A stretch of DNA of 64,000 nucleotides, taken from positions 57,162,333-57,226,332 of the forward strand of contig CM053141.1 of assembly GCA_028571685.1 (NCBI GenBank), read 5' to 3'. Every line of letters begins with the position of its first letter. Position 1 is the first letter of the stretch. Position numbers and translations under genes: made by a program. The stretch comes from Heterohyrax brucei (taxonomy: Eukaryota; Chordata; Mammalia; Hyracoidea; Procaviidae). The notes under the pieces are model-generated. The model made no database searches. It was not told the origin of the DNA and was given only the letters and a program-made list of their open reading frames with translations. Positions 1 to 13,900 of the stretch are shown one piece after another.

Positions 1-181
1 TGGAAAATAAGGTAATTCTTTTACTAAAAAAAGAAAAAACAGAAAACTCCCTAGGCTTTCACTAGACAATACTTGGATTTTTAGGATGTAGAATAAAAAA
101 CACATGGCCAAGCCATAGGCAGAAAAAAATTTCCCTTTTTTTTTTTTTTTTTTTATACTAATTTTACTAATTAGCAGATCT

Positions 182-340
182 GGAGCCCTGGTGGCACAGT
201 GGTAAAGAGCTACAGCTGATAAACAAAAAGTCACCTGTTCGAACCCACCAGGTGCTCCTTGGAAACTATGGGGCAGTTCTCCTCTGTCCCATAGGGTCAC
301 TGTGAATCAAAATTGACTCGGCAACTGTTTGGGTTTTCGG
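182..340 (+). mobile_element. AfroSINE
   Basis: Full-length tRNA-derived SINE: head (ggagccctggtggcacagtgg), middle GTTCGAACCC B-box-like motif, then the RTE-like tail with gactcggcaac. Lies in intron 6. Confidence 0.85.
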
Positions 341-999
341 TTAATCAGATCCAGATTTACCTGTAGTTAAATTAGAATTTATTAATTTATTAATATCATG
401 TATTAGAACTACTTATGGCACGTGAGTGTGGAAAATACCAGTCAGCCTAAAAGCCCTGCTTTGTTCCGTACGTGAGTAGATGTCAGATCTTGCTGCAGTA
501 AATCTAACCCACGCAGATCTGCAAGCTACAAGCTTGGAACAGCTAGATGAAAACATTCACATAGTAAATTATTTTCAGATTATTTGGGGATTGTTTGCAC
601 TAACTTTGCAAAGGAAATTGCTATTTTGGGATTTAGATGTTTTATTTTTATTTTTCCTACTATATTTTCAAAGACATGGAAGAATAATGGCTGAAAAGAT
701 AAAACTTTTTAGTTGCTCATTGTGTACTTCTGGCTCACATTCTCTCTCGTCTCCTCCTGTAGGCTGGGAATGCTTCCCTTGTCAGGTCAGGGGCAAAGAC
801 AGCCTTGCAATAAATCCAAGCTGCCCAGAAAAGAGGCTGGATTACCTCTTCTGCAGACACACAGTGGCTATTTGGTTTATTGATTTCTTGGTAAATGGAA
901 GGAAAAAGAAAGGGCCTTTTAATGTTGGGGTCTCTCAGAATTACAGGTATACTCATTCCTTCATGTGGTCATTCATTTAACAACTATCTTTTTGTTTTG

Positions 1000-1400
1000 A
1001 TCCCTAATATATCCCAAGCACCTGGAATGGTATGTGATACATAGCTGGTGTTCAATATTAACTCATTCTTTGCAGCAACTGTTAGTAAGCACCTACTATG
1101 GGCCATGAGGGGCCCTGGTGGCACAGTGGCTAAAAACTCAGGCTGCTAACCAAACGGTCAGCAGTTCGAACCTGTTAGCCACTCCTTGGAAACTTGATGA
1201 GGCAGTTCTACTCTGTCCTGCGAGTTGCAATCAACTCAATGGCAACAGATGTTTCATCTTTTCTTCCTGTCCCTTGGTATGTGTCATGCACTGTTGTAGG
1301 TCCTGAAGATGTAAGAATAAACAAAACAGAAAAATGCCCTCATGGCATTTATAATCTAGCGGGGGGGAAAAGACAACAAATAAATATACCAATAAAACTG
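1000..1400 (+). mobile_element. Ancient LINE-type relic (L2-like), split by a SINE
   Basis: Fragments read like L2/MIR-era sequence: catagctggtgttcaatatt, caccctactatg-type motif, then tgtcatgcactgttgtaggtcctgaagat. The exact family is uncertain. Confidence 0.4.
1109..1255 (+). mobile_element. AfroSINE inserted in an old LINE-type relic
   Basis: Head ggggccctggtggcacagtgg and B-box cagttcgaacc are clear. It splits an ancient relic whose halves lie at about 1000-1108 and 1256-1400. Confidence 0.85.
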
Positions 1401-1726
1401 TACTATAATGTCAGGTAGGCCAGGGAAGGAGTGGAAAATCACAGAGAAAACTTGTTATTTTAGTGGATGGACAGGAAAGTGAGAAGCTCTTATTTGACCA
1501 CAGACCTTACATGAAGTGAGCCACCAGTTAGTTAGTCTCTAGTGGTAGCTAGAGACTATTAGCCTTACTATTAGCCTTACTAAACAATGTCTCCTTCTTT
1601 TTCTAATCACACAGATTGGAAAGTTTTTAGATGATCTGTGTTTTTCTGTCAGTAACAGCCAGAACAATCCCACTAACTTCTTACTGAAACATGTTTGAGA
1701 TTCACATTGCTTTCTTTATGACGTAC

Positions 1727-1925
1727 CAGTGTGTGCAAACACTAGCTGGCCCTCATTGATCTGCGCCTGGGTGAAGTTCTGGATGCTTCGGCCAGGGAAG
1801 AACTTGAGAGCTAAGTGCCCATTGCTGGGTGGAGTGACCCAGTAGGCCAGGTCCTGAGGGGAGGAGTCCTCATCTTCCGCACAGAGGTCACCGCGGGTTA
1901 TCTCAGTAACAGAATTCACCCACAC
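1727..1925 (-). CDS. CSPG4-like exon 6: most of CSPG repeat 10
   Basis: These 199 bases encode residues 1486-1551 plus one base. The acceptor is ctttttaag after a pyrimidine-rich run; the donor gtacgt splits a Gly codon in phase 1, as in CSPG4 (FSHRG). Recognisable are [19 protein letters not shown] and FAHTG. An acidic patch ([11 protein letters not shown]) and an RGD tripeptide are specific to this copy as far as I can tell. The next exon is not visible between 1 and 1726, so it lies outside the window. Confidence 0.88.
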
Positions 1926-4900
1926 CTTAAAAAGAAGAGGCCCACAGGTATTGCGAGGACCAATTCCAGCGACAACACATGAGTAAACTGGAGAACTATG
2001 CATCACCCTTAACCCTCGCACGACAATTTAAAAACTAAAGCCACTTCCTGGAGCTTTTAAAGCATGAGATTTTTTGCTTCAACACAAATACATAATTAAA
2101 GTCCACATGAAATGCAGGACATTGCAGTGTTTATGAGGTTTATGAGATTTCAATTAAAAAATAGGATTCATAATTACTCATTCAAAAATAACTTTTAAGT
2201 GTATATGTATTCACGTAAAGCACAGTAACAACTTACATAAATTACCTTGGTATGCCTGGCACATGCTAAGTGCTTTAGCATATTGAAGTCACTGATAACC
2301 ACAGACCCCACCCCGTAGGGTTACTTTGAGCATTTCTATTCACAACATTGGAGCACAGCTGTACTTGGACACATGTGGGTTCTTCATGAGTCAGAATCAA
2401 CTCGACAGCAAATATTTGGGGGTCTTTTGGTATTAATAATAAATGATTTAATCACCTTTTAAGTACTTGAGGAAAAAACATACATCTTTTTTTTTTAGTT
2501 CTCTTTTATCCTGTCTTCCATGAAACAAATCCGGTTCCTATAAATTCACAATGTTTATTTTTGCTTTTTCACATCTAGAATTGTACCTGAGTAATTCACA
2601 CAATGATCTCTGGTGTCTAATTACATTTAAAATATTCTTACATTGCCCAAACACCTTAATTCAACAATTCGTCAAATGTTTATTACGTATCTACTATGTT
2701 CCCAGCAATGTTCTGGGTGCTTGGGCTACATTAGTAAACAAAACAAAGACGCCTGCTCTCCTGGAGCTTAGGAGGAGGGATCAAAAGGGCACAGAGAAGA
2801 AACAACAGACATAACACAGAAGCAAATTCTATAGTAGAAGATTGTGAGCACTATGAAAAAAGCAAAAAAAGGGGGTGTCAGGAGTGGGAGAATGTTAAAG
2901 AGGGGAGTCATTTCAGGAAAGGCTGGAAGGAGATGAAGGAAGAGCCATGTGAACAGCATGCAGGCAGAGGGAACAGCCAGGAGGCTAGTGTGGCTGGAGG
3001 AGAATAAGTGGAAGAACAAGAAAAGGAGATGAGGTCAGAAATGGAACAGGAGGTCAAATCATGTAGGGATCATGTAGGGTTGTAGGCTTTTATTTCAGGG
3101 AAGATTTTGAGTCAAACAAAGTCACTGTAGGACTTTAGGTGAGGAGGGACCTAGTCTAACTTACACCTGAGCAAAGTCATTCTGGCATCTATGGAAGAAC
3201 AGACTGGAAAGGCAAAGAGGGGAAGCAGGGAGGCCAACCAAGAGGCCACTGGAGTCACCCAGGAGCGCAAGGGGAGAAGACCGTGACTGGCCGCTGGAGA
3301 GGGAGTAGGCAGTGGTCAACTCTTGGGTATAGTTTAAAGGTGAAGCCAATTGCGTTTCTGAGGAATTAGCTGTGGTGACGTGTGGATAAAGCTGCAGCAG
3401 CAAGAACGGCTTCCTGGTTTGGGCCTGAGAACTAGAAGGGTGGAACTACCACAGCTGAAACGAGGAAAGCCCCAGGGAGAGCATACTGGGGAAGTAAAGA
3501 AGGAGTCCACACTTCAACACCTTGAGTTTAAAATGTTTACTTAGATATCAAATCACATCTAATGGAACCGGGGTGTTTAGAGTTTCAAAAATCTTGTGTT
3601 GTTGTTATTACATATCACTAAGTCAGTTCAGACTCCTAGGGACCTTATGTACAATAGAACAAAACACCGCCCCGTCCTATACCACGCCCCCAGTCCTATA
3701 CCACGCCCCCAGTCCTATACCACGCCCCCAGTCCTATACCACGCCCCCCAGTCCTATACCACGCCCCCAATCGTTGCTAATGCTTCCACCCATTGCTGCA
3801 GCCACTAAGTCAGTCCATTTCACTGAGGGTCTTCTGCTTTTTTGCTGACCCTCTACTTTACCAAGTATGGGATCCTTCTCCAGGAGCTCATTCCTCCTGA
3901 CAATATATCCAAAGTATGTAAGATGTAGTCTCGCCATCCTTGCTTTTAAGGAGCACTCTGGTTGTACTTCAACCAAAACAGCTCTGTTCATTCTTTTGGC
4001 AGTCCTTGGTACATTTAATACTCTTCTCCAACACCACAATTCAAATGATTCGATTCTTCTGTCTTTCGTATTTACTGTCCAGCTTTTGTATGTGTACGAT
4101 GTGGCTGAAAATACTATGGTTTGGGTTAGGTGCACCTTAGTCTTCAAGGTGACAGCTTTGCTTTACAGCACTTAAAAGAGGTCTTTTGCAGCAACAGTTT
4201 CAATGAAAAATGTCTTTTGATTACTTGACTGCCACTTCCATGGGGGGTTAACTGTGGTACATGTGTGATATTTCATTAACACTAAAAACAGGTGACTTTA
4301 TAACTAACTGAAATTTCACATTTCCTTCTGTATTTATAAATGTCTTAACCACAGAAACACGACATACACACTCTCAAGCTTTTGTGTCATTCTTTGCTCT
4401 GTGACTAGACCCCTTATCATCTACACTTATGACCAATGTGTTTACAAATTCAGTCCTAAGCAATTAATCATATCTCTGGCCTAAGGGAACTATTTCCTTC
4501 AGTAGACCAGATGGTTTATGGACTAACCTGGTTCATTCCTACTTATCATTTAATAACTATTGAAACAGAATTTGGGAAAGGGAGATTGGGAAGTAAACAG
4601 GATTCCTACATCTTCCCATCAGGTACGACGGAACTAGAAAATTCATTGTGATTCCCTTTAACGCATCAGATTCTGATAGCACAGAAAAAAACCTGCTATG
4701 TGAATTACCCCTTAACTTTTCATAAGTTTGCAGTTGAGATCGTAAAGTAGCTGTATATAAATAAATACTCCTGTACTCCATATATTCATTCCTATGTGCA
4801 CACATACGCACACCAAAACTTACACAGCCAATGAATGTTTATCTGTCAAGGCCACTACACTGAAGGACAACACTTGTGCCAGTCACAAGATTATGCTTCT

Positions 4901-7900
4901 TTTGAAATTGTTTTCAGGTAGTTCAAGAATCTTAGGCTTTGATTATGTTTTTGTTCCAAAATGACATGCCTCAGACTCTCTGGGTTTAAATCACTTCTTT
5001 GCCACTTATGAGGCATGTAGCCCTGGCACATTTCTTTACTTCTCTGCACTTTAATTGCCTCATCAGTAAATTAGGAATGATCCCTGGATTATTATTTGTA
5101 TCGAGTGATTTACTACATGTATAGTGCTCTGACCAGCATCACCTGTACATAGTAAGCATTTAATAAAGAAGGAAACCATGGTGGCATAATGGGTAAGTGC
5201 TCTGGTTGCTAACTAAAAGGTTAGTAGTTCGAATCCACCAGGTGCTCCTTGGACACGCTATGATAGCTCTCTTCTGTCCTATAGAGTCCCTGTGGGTCAG
5301 AATCAACTTGACAACAGTGGTTTTTTGGCTTGGTTTTAGCTTTATGTTACACATCTTCATCAGAATTGGTTCTGAAGGGTAATGTGATTTTTTTAAAACA
5401 ACTTCGACATCATTCAAAACATAATGACATCACTATGGAGGATATTTCACAACAGGCACTGCAGGCTTTGTTTAATACTACAACATTACTCTATAATTTG
5501 GGTGAGTACCTTATATATTTAATGACTGTGTTGTAGATGGACACTCTCGTTTTTTGCCATTTGAAATATCCCACGGAGGATTTTTTAGCCCTAAACTCTT
5601 AAGGTATCTCTGGGTGGCACAAACAGCTAATATATGCAGCTGTTAACTAAAAGGATGAAGGGCTAAGTTCAACCACTGGCAGCTTAGAAGAAAGGCCTGG
5701 CAATGTGCTTCTAAAAAAATCACCCATTGAAAACCCTATGGAGCACAGATCCACTGTTGACACACATAGGGACAGCACGGGTTGGAATTAACAGCAAGCT
5801 CTTTTTTTTTTTTTTAAGGACATGACCTTTTTAAATAACTACCAGAGATGCTAATTCATTTAAATCTCAAATTATAAAGTTGTAGCCTTCAGTTAATTGA
5901 CGGAAAGCTTGTCATCTCTACAAAATACACAAGTTAGCCTGTTTAACAAAATTCCAAGTCCATTCATTCTAGTATTTCATTTTCTTTTACATTTTTTAAA
6001 TACATCTGTGTATTTTATCCTCATTTCCTCAAGAACTCAGACTGATTTGGAAATGTACTGCCATTTTTCTTCCCAGACTCAGAGACACTCATTTTTTCCA
6101 GCACCATACATACAAAAGCTGGATGAGGCATTTTTTCCATTGTGGATACTCTACTGTGCAACACTGTTTTGGGTCCCTTTTTACCCCTAGACTATGCCAC
6201 CTTCCAAAACAAATGAAAACTTCGCCACTCAAAACAAGAGCTAGTAACCTCAGGTCTTCACTTTTGTGCAAACCGAATTCAGTTCAATTCACAGCCACAC
6301 AGCTTTGGGCAAGGCCCAGTCCTTGGTAATAGAAACTTAAGACAAGTGGGGAAAAACAGCAAAGACCCAAACTTGAACTCAAATTGAAAAGTGATCTGAA
6401 GCTTAGGAAATAACGGTTCTGGGAAAGAATATCTAAAAAAAAAAAAAAATTAAAAGCACTTGGACCCGGAATTATATTTATATATTCACCTTAGCTTTAA
6501 GAGCAGTTCTACTCTGACCTCTAGGGTCACTATGAGTCCATGGCAGTGGGTTTAGCTTTAAGACAGAGTTATTGGGTCTGGGAGAATTACAGTCTAATTT
6601 AATCCTAAATATGATTCTAATATTAAAAAACTCAGATCTTTGTTGTGAGTTTTACATGTACACAGTGAGCTTTGTATTGCTCCCCAAGGGATGTAAAATA
6701 GTTGAGGCTTCTCTAGCCGGCTGTTTAACTCCTTCAGACCTCAGATTGTCATCTTGGACTTTGCTGTCCTTACTCTTCAGCTGTCATTCACCCTCAAAGC
6801 TCATTTTAAAAAGGACAACTGCTTATCAAAAAAAGCAAATGGCTCTATTTTTTCTATAAAAGTAAAACACAACAAAAAGTACAGTTTTGTTGAAAGAGAA
6901 ACTTTAAAAAAGGAAAATACAGCCCCCTTGTGGACACATCTATATTTTATCAATTATTCACAACTGTTGGAGCTCAGGCTTGAAAGTGGAAGTATTCAGA
7001 ATGAAACACAAAGGATTTACCAGTGGCAATCTAACTTTAATTTCTAACTCCAGTTTGTCAGGATTAAAACAATCCTTTCCACTGCCTGAAGGCCTTGGAG
7101 AGGAGGCCCAAGTCTCGTGGCCTAAGGAAATGCTGTCTCAGCACTCTAGGAGAAAGACCAACTCGTTCCATTGTCTGTCAAGGTGATTCTGACTCACAGT
7201 GGTGCTGTGTGTGTCAGAGTAGAATTGTGCTCCATAGGGTGTTCAATAACTGATTTTTCAGAAATAGATCATCAGACTTCTCTTTTCGGAGCCCCTGTGT
7301 GGACTCAAACCTCATCTTTTGGGTAGCAGCCCTGCTGACATGCAGCCAGTAACATTCAGACTGCTGGTTCTGAACCACCACGGGGCTCTGAAATTCTGTC
7401 AGTAGCTCCATCTCCCACACCTCCACTTCTTCTCTATCCCAAGTAAGTTGGACATGATCCTTCTTGACGCCTCCCCCAGATGGTGCTGACAAGTGAGGAG
7501 AGTCAGTGACTGGTCATGATGAGGTCATCTGAAGATCTGGAGAGCAAGCTGTTTGGGAAAGCAGTTAGAATGCCTCCACCCCAGATTCTGCCACTGTCGA
7601 ACTTTGCTAACTTGGGCAAATCACTGAACCTCATGTGCTTTATTTTTCTCTTCTTTAAAATAGGCAAAAGAGCAGCACTCGCTTTATCTACTTCAACAGT
7701 TCTATGGGCTTCATGAGAAGAATCAGTAGAGCGTTGTCTTATTCTGGGTTCTTCAGAGAAGCAAAACCAGTGAAACGTATTTATACAAGGTCTGCCAATT
7801 AAGTTCCAAACTCATCCTAGAAAAAGTGCTACATATCTCATTGCTGAATATCACTACAGTCACCTTGGAAACACTCCCCTTGGGAAGCTATGCACTAATG

Positions 7901-10900
7901 CCAGCACCCAGTCCACCCTTCAAAGCAATACTGGAACTCTTTTTCTGGAATGGCCATCAGAGCTGTCATCGTATTACCCTTGATGTCCTGAATGTCATCC
8001 AAATGTCTTCCTTTCAATATTTCCTTTATTTTCAGGTAAAGAAAAAGGTCATTAGGATCCAGATCAGGTGACTAAGGTGGGTGTTCCAATACAGTTAGTT
8101 GTTTACTGGCTAAAAACACCCTCACAGACAGCCATACAATGAAGTTCACGAACTTGCCACCAGGCCACTGTGTGCAATGGCCATTTCAGAAAGAGCTTCA
8201 AAACTGCTTTGAAGGGTAGACTAGGTGCTTGCACTGGTGTACAGCTTCCCAAGAGGAGTCCTTCAAAGGTGATCATAGTGATATTCAGCAATGAGGTATG
8301 TAGCACTTAGAACAACTAAGTTCATGGACTTGTCAGACCTAGTGTGTGCGTGTGTGCGTGTGTGACCTGTTGCCATTGAGTAGATTCCCATTCATAGAGA
8401 CCCTATAGCACAGCACAGAATTGCCCTACAGGATTTCCAAAGAGCAGCTGTTGGATTTGAACTGTTGACCTTTTGGTTAGCAGCTATAGCTCTTAACCAC
8501 TGTGCAACCGGGGCTCCACGAATGTAGAAACAATTACATCAAGGAAACAGCTCACACCATTGTAGAGGTTGTAATGTCCACGGGTCAGAAGAGTGGCTTC
8601 TCCTGACTCGGGAGCTGGCAAACCTAAGATCCACAGATCAGAGAACATGGCTCTTGTTCCCAGGCTGCAAAGATCGACAAATCCCAAGATTGGCCAGCAA
8701 GACCTCAGGTAAGCAGCTGGCTCAGGTCCCAAGAACCAGAGGTCAAATAGGAGCCAGCTGCAGGATCCAGAGAGAGCAAAAGTGCACAAACTTTGCCAGA
8801 AGGTCCATTTATATTCCATGCAGGTCACATGCCCAAGGAAACTCTCTTTCAACTGACTGGCTACTCACAGATTTCAACATGGATATGATCACGCTATGTC
8901 AAATCTCATCATGAAAGTGATCATGTATCATACAACTGCCAAACCACTGAGAATGACAGAACAGCCACATTGACACACAACTTTAACTATCACAAGCATC
9001 ATGGTTGTGCTCAAGCTCACATCCTTGCTATGGCACTTACAATCTACCAGTGGCTCTTCCACTTTTGACCTTCACTGCCGTCTAAACTTTTCTGTATCTC
9101 TGTTAAAATAAAAATGATATCCCCTACAGTTGCTGAAGATCAAATGAGTAAATAAACATCATGTGCTTAGAACAATGCCTGGCAGAGAGTAAACACTGAC
9201 AGCTCCCACTGCAATTATATAAATGGTAGTTATCTTCACCGACATGCTCTGAAATTCAGAAAAGGAAAAATTGCCATCTGAAATAATCCCCTAAATTTGA
9301 AACTTCACCTAGAAAGAAGTAACTACTAATCATCACTTTGAAGGAACTGTTACTAGAAAATACATTAGACACTAGTTTTCAGACAGGAAGTTAACAAGCC
9401 TAACATGTAATGATTCTTTAATATCATTAATGATAATCGATGTGTCAGAACACCCCGAAGTATGGTCAACACACTCAGTGTTTCCACAGAGTTTTCTATG
9501 CCAACTTACCTTTGTTATAACATCCTAACAGATACGACAGTGCTATCATAGCCCAATAAAAAATTTAGGGGCAGAAAGGAAAAAGGATGTCTCAGATATC
9601 ATAAACTGCCTTTACAGTCTCAGTAAGGCTAATTAGTATGACTAATTCCTGGCTGCCTCTTGGCTGTTTTCCACCAACTCTAAATTATGCTGCAATTGGT
9701 AACAGACATCTTGATTGCTACGGTAAAATTTCAGTGCACAGGACTTCACTGTTCTAAAAGCCATAAAGCAATTTCATTCCCATTATATTACATATAATAG
9801 GAAAATAACCCTGTGACTGTATGCTCTCATCTATTATCTCTTGTGCTTGGAATTATTTTATTTTTAATTTGTTCTTTTTCTTCCTTTTTTCATTTTCCTT
9901 CCTCAATCTGATTTTGAGCCACAACAGCAGTACATAAATGAGTCAGCCAGGCTGGCAGACAGGCACAAATCTTTCAATGTACCTAACCCTTCCATCTCAA
10001 CTTTATGACCTGCTGAAACAAGCAAGGTAGATGGGTAGGACCAGGGTTAACCTGTCAGGCAGACAGGGTTATAATCTGATTTCTCTACTGGAACACAGAA
10101 ACCTCTTATACTTGGGGAAATATCCTGATACAGGTTGTTTGGGGATAATTGTTATAGTCTGTTTCAACTCTATGGTACCAGTTTCTAGAAGTCTTGGGAA
10201 CAAGCCCAGCAAGTGAATTTCTGGGATTTGACTTAACCCATAAAAGAAAGTATTTTCTCAGAAATAAGAACAGTGATATTGAAAAAATAAAAAGAAAAAA
10301 GTGATCCATCCAGATAAAAGCATCTAGTTTTGCTAGTTCAGTGGCTTACAAATTATTTTTATTAACACCCGAAGTGAGAAATACATTTTACGTGGCAACC
10401 CAATAAATGTATGTGTGTGTATACAGATATAAACAAACCTGTTGCCACTGAGTTGATTCCAACTCATAACCACCCCATGAGACAGAGTAGAACTGGCCCA
10501 TAGGGTTCCTAAGGCTGAAATCTTTATGGAAGCAGACTGCCACATCTTTCTCCCCCAGAGCTGCTGGGTGGATCCAAACCATCAACCTTTGGGTTAGCAG
10601 CCAAGAGTTTAACTACTGTGCCACTAGGGCTGCTTTCCATGTCATAGACATAGATACAAACATAGACATAGACAGGACAGGCAGACAGATGTACACATAC
10701 AGGTGGATAGATTTATGTGCTATTGTTGTTAGATACCATCAAGTTGAATTTGTGACCCCACATGACACAGCAGAACTGCCCCACAAGGTTTTCTTGGCTA
10801 TAATCTTTATGGAAACAGGTTACCAGGTCTTTCTCCCATACACCTGCTGGGTAGGATTGAACTGCCAACCGTTCAGTTAGCAGCTAAGCCCTTAGCCATT

Positions 10901-13900
10901 GTACCACTAGGGCTCCACAGACAGAGTTAATGCAAAAATTTCACAAAGCAATACTTATCCTCACTTCGTACTTGCATTCTGGCACTACATATTCTGTTAT
11001 TCCACTTAATTTGTATTTAAAGTCTTGGTCCTGATCCACTCAATTAATTTCACAGCCCACTAATAATTCACAGTTGGCAATTTTAAAACACTGTTCTGGA
11101 TCATTATCACTGTATATGGCAGAGCTTATACTCTGTTCAGGGTGCTTGGTCTCAAATGCCAGCTGTGGTCTCTATTAACTGTATGATCTTGATCAAGTGA
11201 CTTAACCTTTCTAGCCTCAAGTATTATTATAATCCTCATCTTATAGGTAAGGAAATTATTTCAAGAGTTGACAGAATTAAATGACAAATCGCATGTGATA
11301 TTTTTAGAACCACTCTTGGCTCACAGTAGGGGCTTAAAAATACTGGCCCTCTACCCCATCACCATCTAAGCAAACTGAGGGAATACAACCAGCTGGGTCT
11401 GCTTTTGTAGGCATCCTTATGACCAGAAATCAACTATCACCATTCAACCTAATATCTTACCACACATCTGTGTCTGTCTCCTCTAGTCACCAAGCTCTTG
11501 ATGTCTTCAAACACACCAGGCCCACTACAGACCTTTGTTCTTGATTATTCCCTTCCCAGAATGCTCTTCCCTCTGATGCTCACATGGCTCTATGCTCCCT
11601 CACCAGGATTATCTTTCTTTAGAAAGGCCGCTTACAAGGTTAGCCTTTGGCAGGCAACTGGAAACCAGGCTGGTATATGAGTTCCTAAATAATGAGGGTA
11701 GTTCACTCTGCCTAAACCCTTTATAGTTTATGCTGAATACCTGCTTTCATTTGGGCAGTCTGGAATTCTGGTAAGAACTGGGCAGAGTAGGCCTACATGA
11801 CCAGTCCCTAACATAAAAACTTTGGGCACTAAGTCTGCTGAGCTTCCCTGGTAGACTACACTTCATGTAGTGAGTTGAGCAGTGTTTTCCACAAAGCTAG
11901 GTTAAGTCCTAAGCTCTGGTGCCTGTGAATTTGACCTTTTTTGAAAATAGAGTCCTTGTAGATATCATGAAGTTAAGGATCTTGAGGTGAGATAATCCTT
12001 GAGTTAGAAAGGGCCCTAAATCCAATGACTGATGTCCTTGGAAGACAATGAAGATGATGATTTGAAACAGAGACACAGAAAGGATGGTGACAGAAGGCAG
12101 AGGTGGAGACTGAAGTGATGCATCTATGAGCCAAGGTACATGCAGAATGGTCAGCAGCCACCAGCCATTACGAGAGAAGCATGGAACAGATTCTCTCTCT
12201 GTTCTCTGTGAAGCAACACTGCTGACACTTTGAACTTCTGGCCTCCGAAACTGTGACAGAATTAATTTCTGTATTTTAAACCACCAAATTTGTGGTAATC
12301 TACCCCAGCAGCCACAAGAAACTAACGCAGTTTGCATGTGTTGTCATAACTGATTGCTGGAAGAACTATGCATCCTGTACAACTCCACCACAAGGAAACT
12401 CTGTTTCCTCTGAACTTCATCCCGGGTTCCTTCTTCTACTCTGATTTTGCTTTGTATTTGTCATGGAGCGAATTATGTCCCCCCAAAAACATGTGTAGCC
12501 CTGTGGCTGGGTCATGATTCCCCATATCTTGTGAATATCCTCCATTTTGAGGCTTTCCTATGCTGTATGTTAAAGAATTAGGGTGGGACTGTAAATCCCT
12601 TTATAAGATCACCTCCCTGCTCCACTGTAAATGGAGTTTCCCTGGAGTATGGCTTGCCCCACCCTTAATCCTTTCAGCCTGTAAGAGATAAAAGAAAAGA
12701 GAAGCAAGCAGAGAATTGGGACCCTCCTACCACCAAGCAAGCAACACTGGGAGAAGAGTGCGTCCTCCAGACCTGAGGTTTCTGCACCAAGATGTTCCCT
12801 GGACAAGGACTGATGCAATACTGGACTTTCCTCCAGAGCTGACAAGTGGGAAAGCCTTCCCCTGGAGCAGACACCCTGAATATGGATTTGCAGTCTACCA
12901 GACTATGTAAGAATAAACCTTTCTTTGTTAAAGCCATCCACTCTGTGGTATTTCTGTTAGAGCAACCCTAGCTGACTAAAACAGAATTTGGTACCAGGAG
13001 TGGGGTGCTGCTCTAGCAAATACCTAAAATGTGGGAACCATTTTGAAACTGTGAATGGATAAAACATTCAGAAGGAATGAAGAAGGCGCAGATGGTGAGA
13101 AACAACAGAGGATCGGTGGCAGCAGCAGCGGCAGCAGTAGGATCAGAGGCAGTGCTGGAGACGACCCATGAAGCAAGAGAGTTGAGTATCTGCACACAGT
13201 TTTCCTCGTGGCACAGGGTGCCTCCGGACACTTAAATTGGTGGAGCTGGCCTTGCTGACCCACAGAGTGAGAAAGCTGAGTGCCTTTGGGCAGGACGCTT
13301 TCTAGCAAAAGTGGGGTACCTCCGGGCACTTAAATCAGTGGAGCTACAGAGCTTTGGAACACTTGCCTGGAAGGGCAGATGTGGGCCTGAGGCCCAGGCC
13401 ATGCGGCCATAGGAAGCTGAAGCTGAAGAGAAAAACAATGTTGAGAGGCGGAAAGAGTGGAACCATGGTGTCCTGTGTTTGTAAGGGTGGAATTGCCACC
13501 CAGTTGGGCTTAGGGTGCTGCTAAAGCCGATGGGGCAGAGTTTCTGTCCAAGTGGGCCTTGAAGACAGAGTTGTAGCACGGGGCTGGAGGTCTCCACTCA
13601 AAATCCAGAGTCTGGCCAATACCTAGAGTCTGGAGAGCAGGGCCATTGTGTAGAACATCTCAGAAAATATGAGTATTTCCAAAGCTCTGAGGGCTAATGT
13701 AATGTGTTCTGCTGATTCACTTGTTGCTTGTTAATGCCTTCTTTCCCTGCAATTTCTCCTATTTACAGTGGAATGTCTAACTTGTACCTGTTCTGCCATT
13801 GCACAATTAGAAGCAGATAGATGTAGAAGAGTTTTTGTATTTTGGACTTGGAACTGATTCAAGACTTCTGTCGTATGGGATGGACATGATTTTGCTATGA

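Larger units (their letters stand above)
7729..8997 (-). mobile_element. Old ERVL-type LTR (MLT2-like), split by a mariner derivative and a SINE
   Basis: Ends resemble MLT2-class LTRs: the left side reads tctgggttcttcagagaagc, the right side cacatt-gacacacaactttaactatcaca. A foldback mariner element (7788-8338) and an AfroSINE (8363-8517) lie inside it. A fossil LTR with no coding part visible and no young features. Confidence 0.55.

Noticed and set aside
182-340. tRNA genes suggested by B-box-like GTTCGAATCC motifs throughout
   Set aside because: These belong to tRNA-derived AfroSINEs; no cloverleaf with matching acceptor stem was seen.
1118-1306. Many 60-120 codon frames across introns and intergenic DNA
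   Set aside because: They fall on SINE, L1, RTE or LTR sequence, or are as short as expected by chance.
1-1726. Search for the next CSPG4-like exon to the left of exon 6
   Set aside because: No minus-strand segment resembling the expected GGFxFxxSDG stretch with an acceptor was found, so the exon is taken to be outside the window.
3674-3769. Regular short repeats that could suggest a CRISPR array
   Set aside because: Units are directly adjacent with no unique spacers, in a vertebrate LINE; a minisatellite.
13232-13597. Open frames inside the MaLR-type internal regions (also near 61.4-61.9 kb)
   Set aside because: They do not resemble retroviral proteins, and this element class is non-coding.
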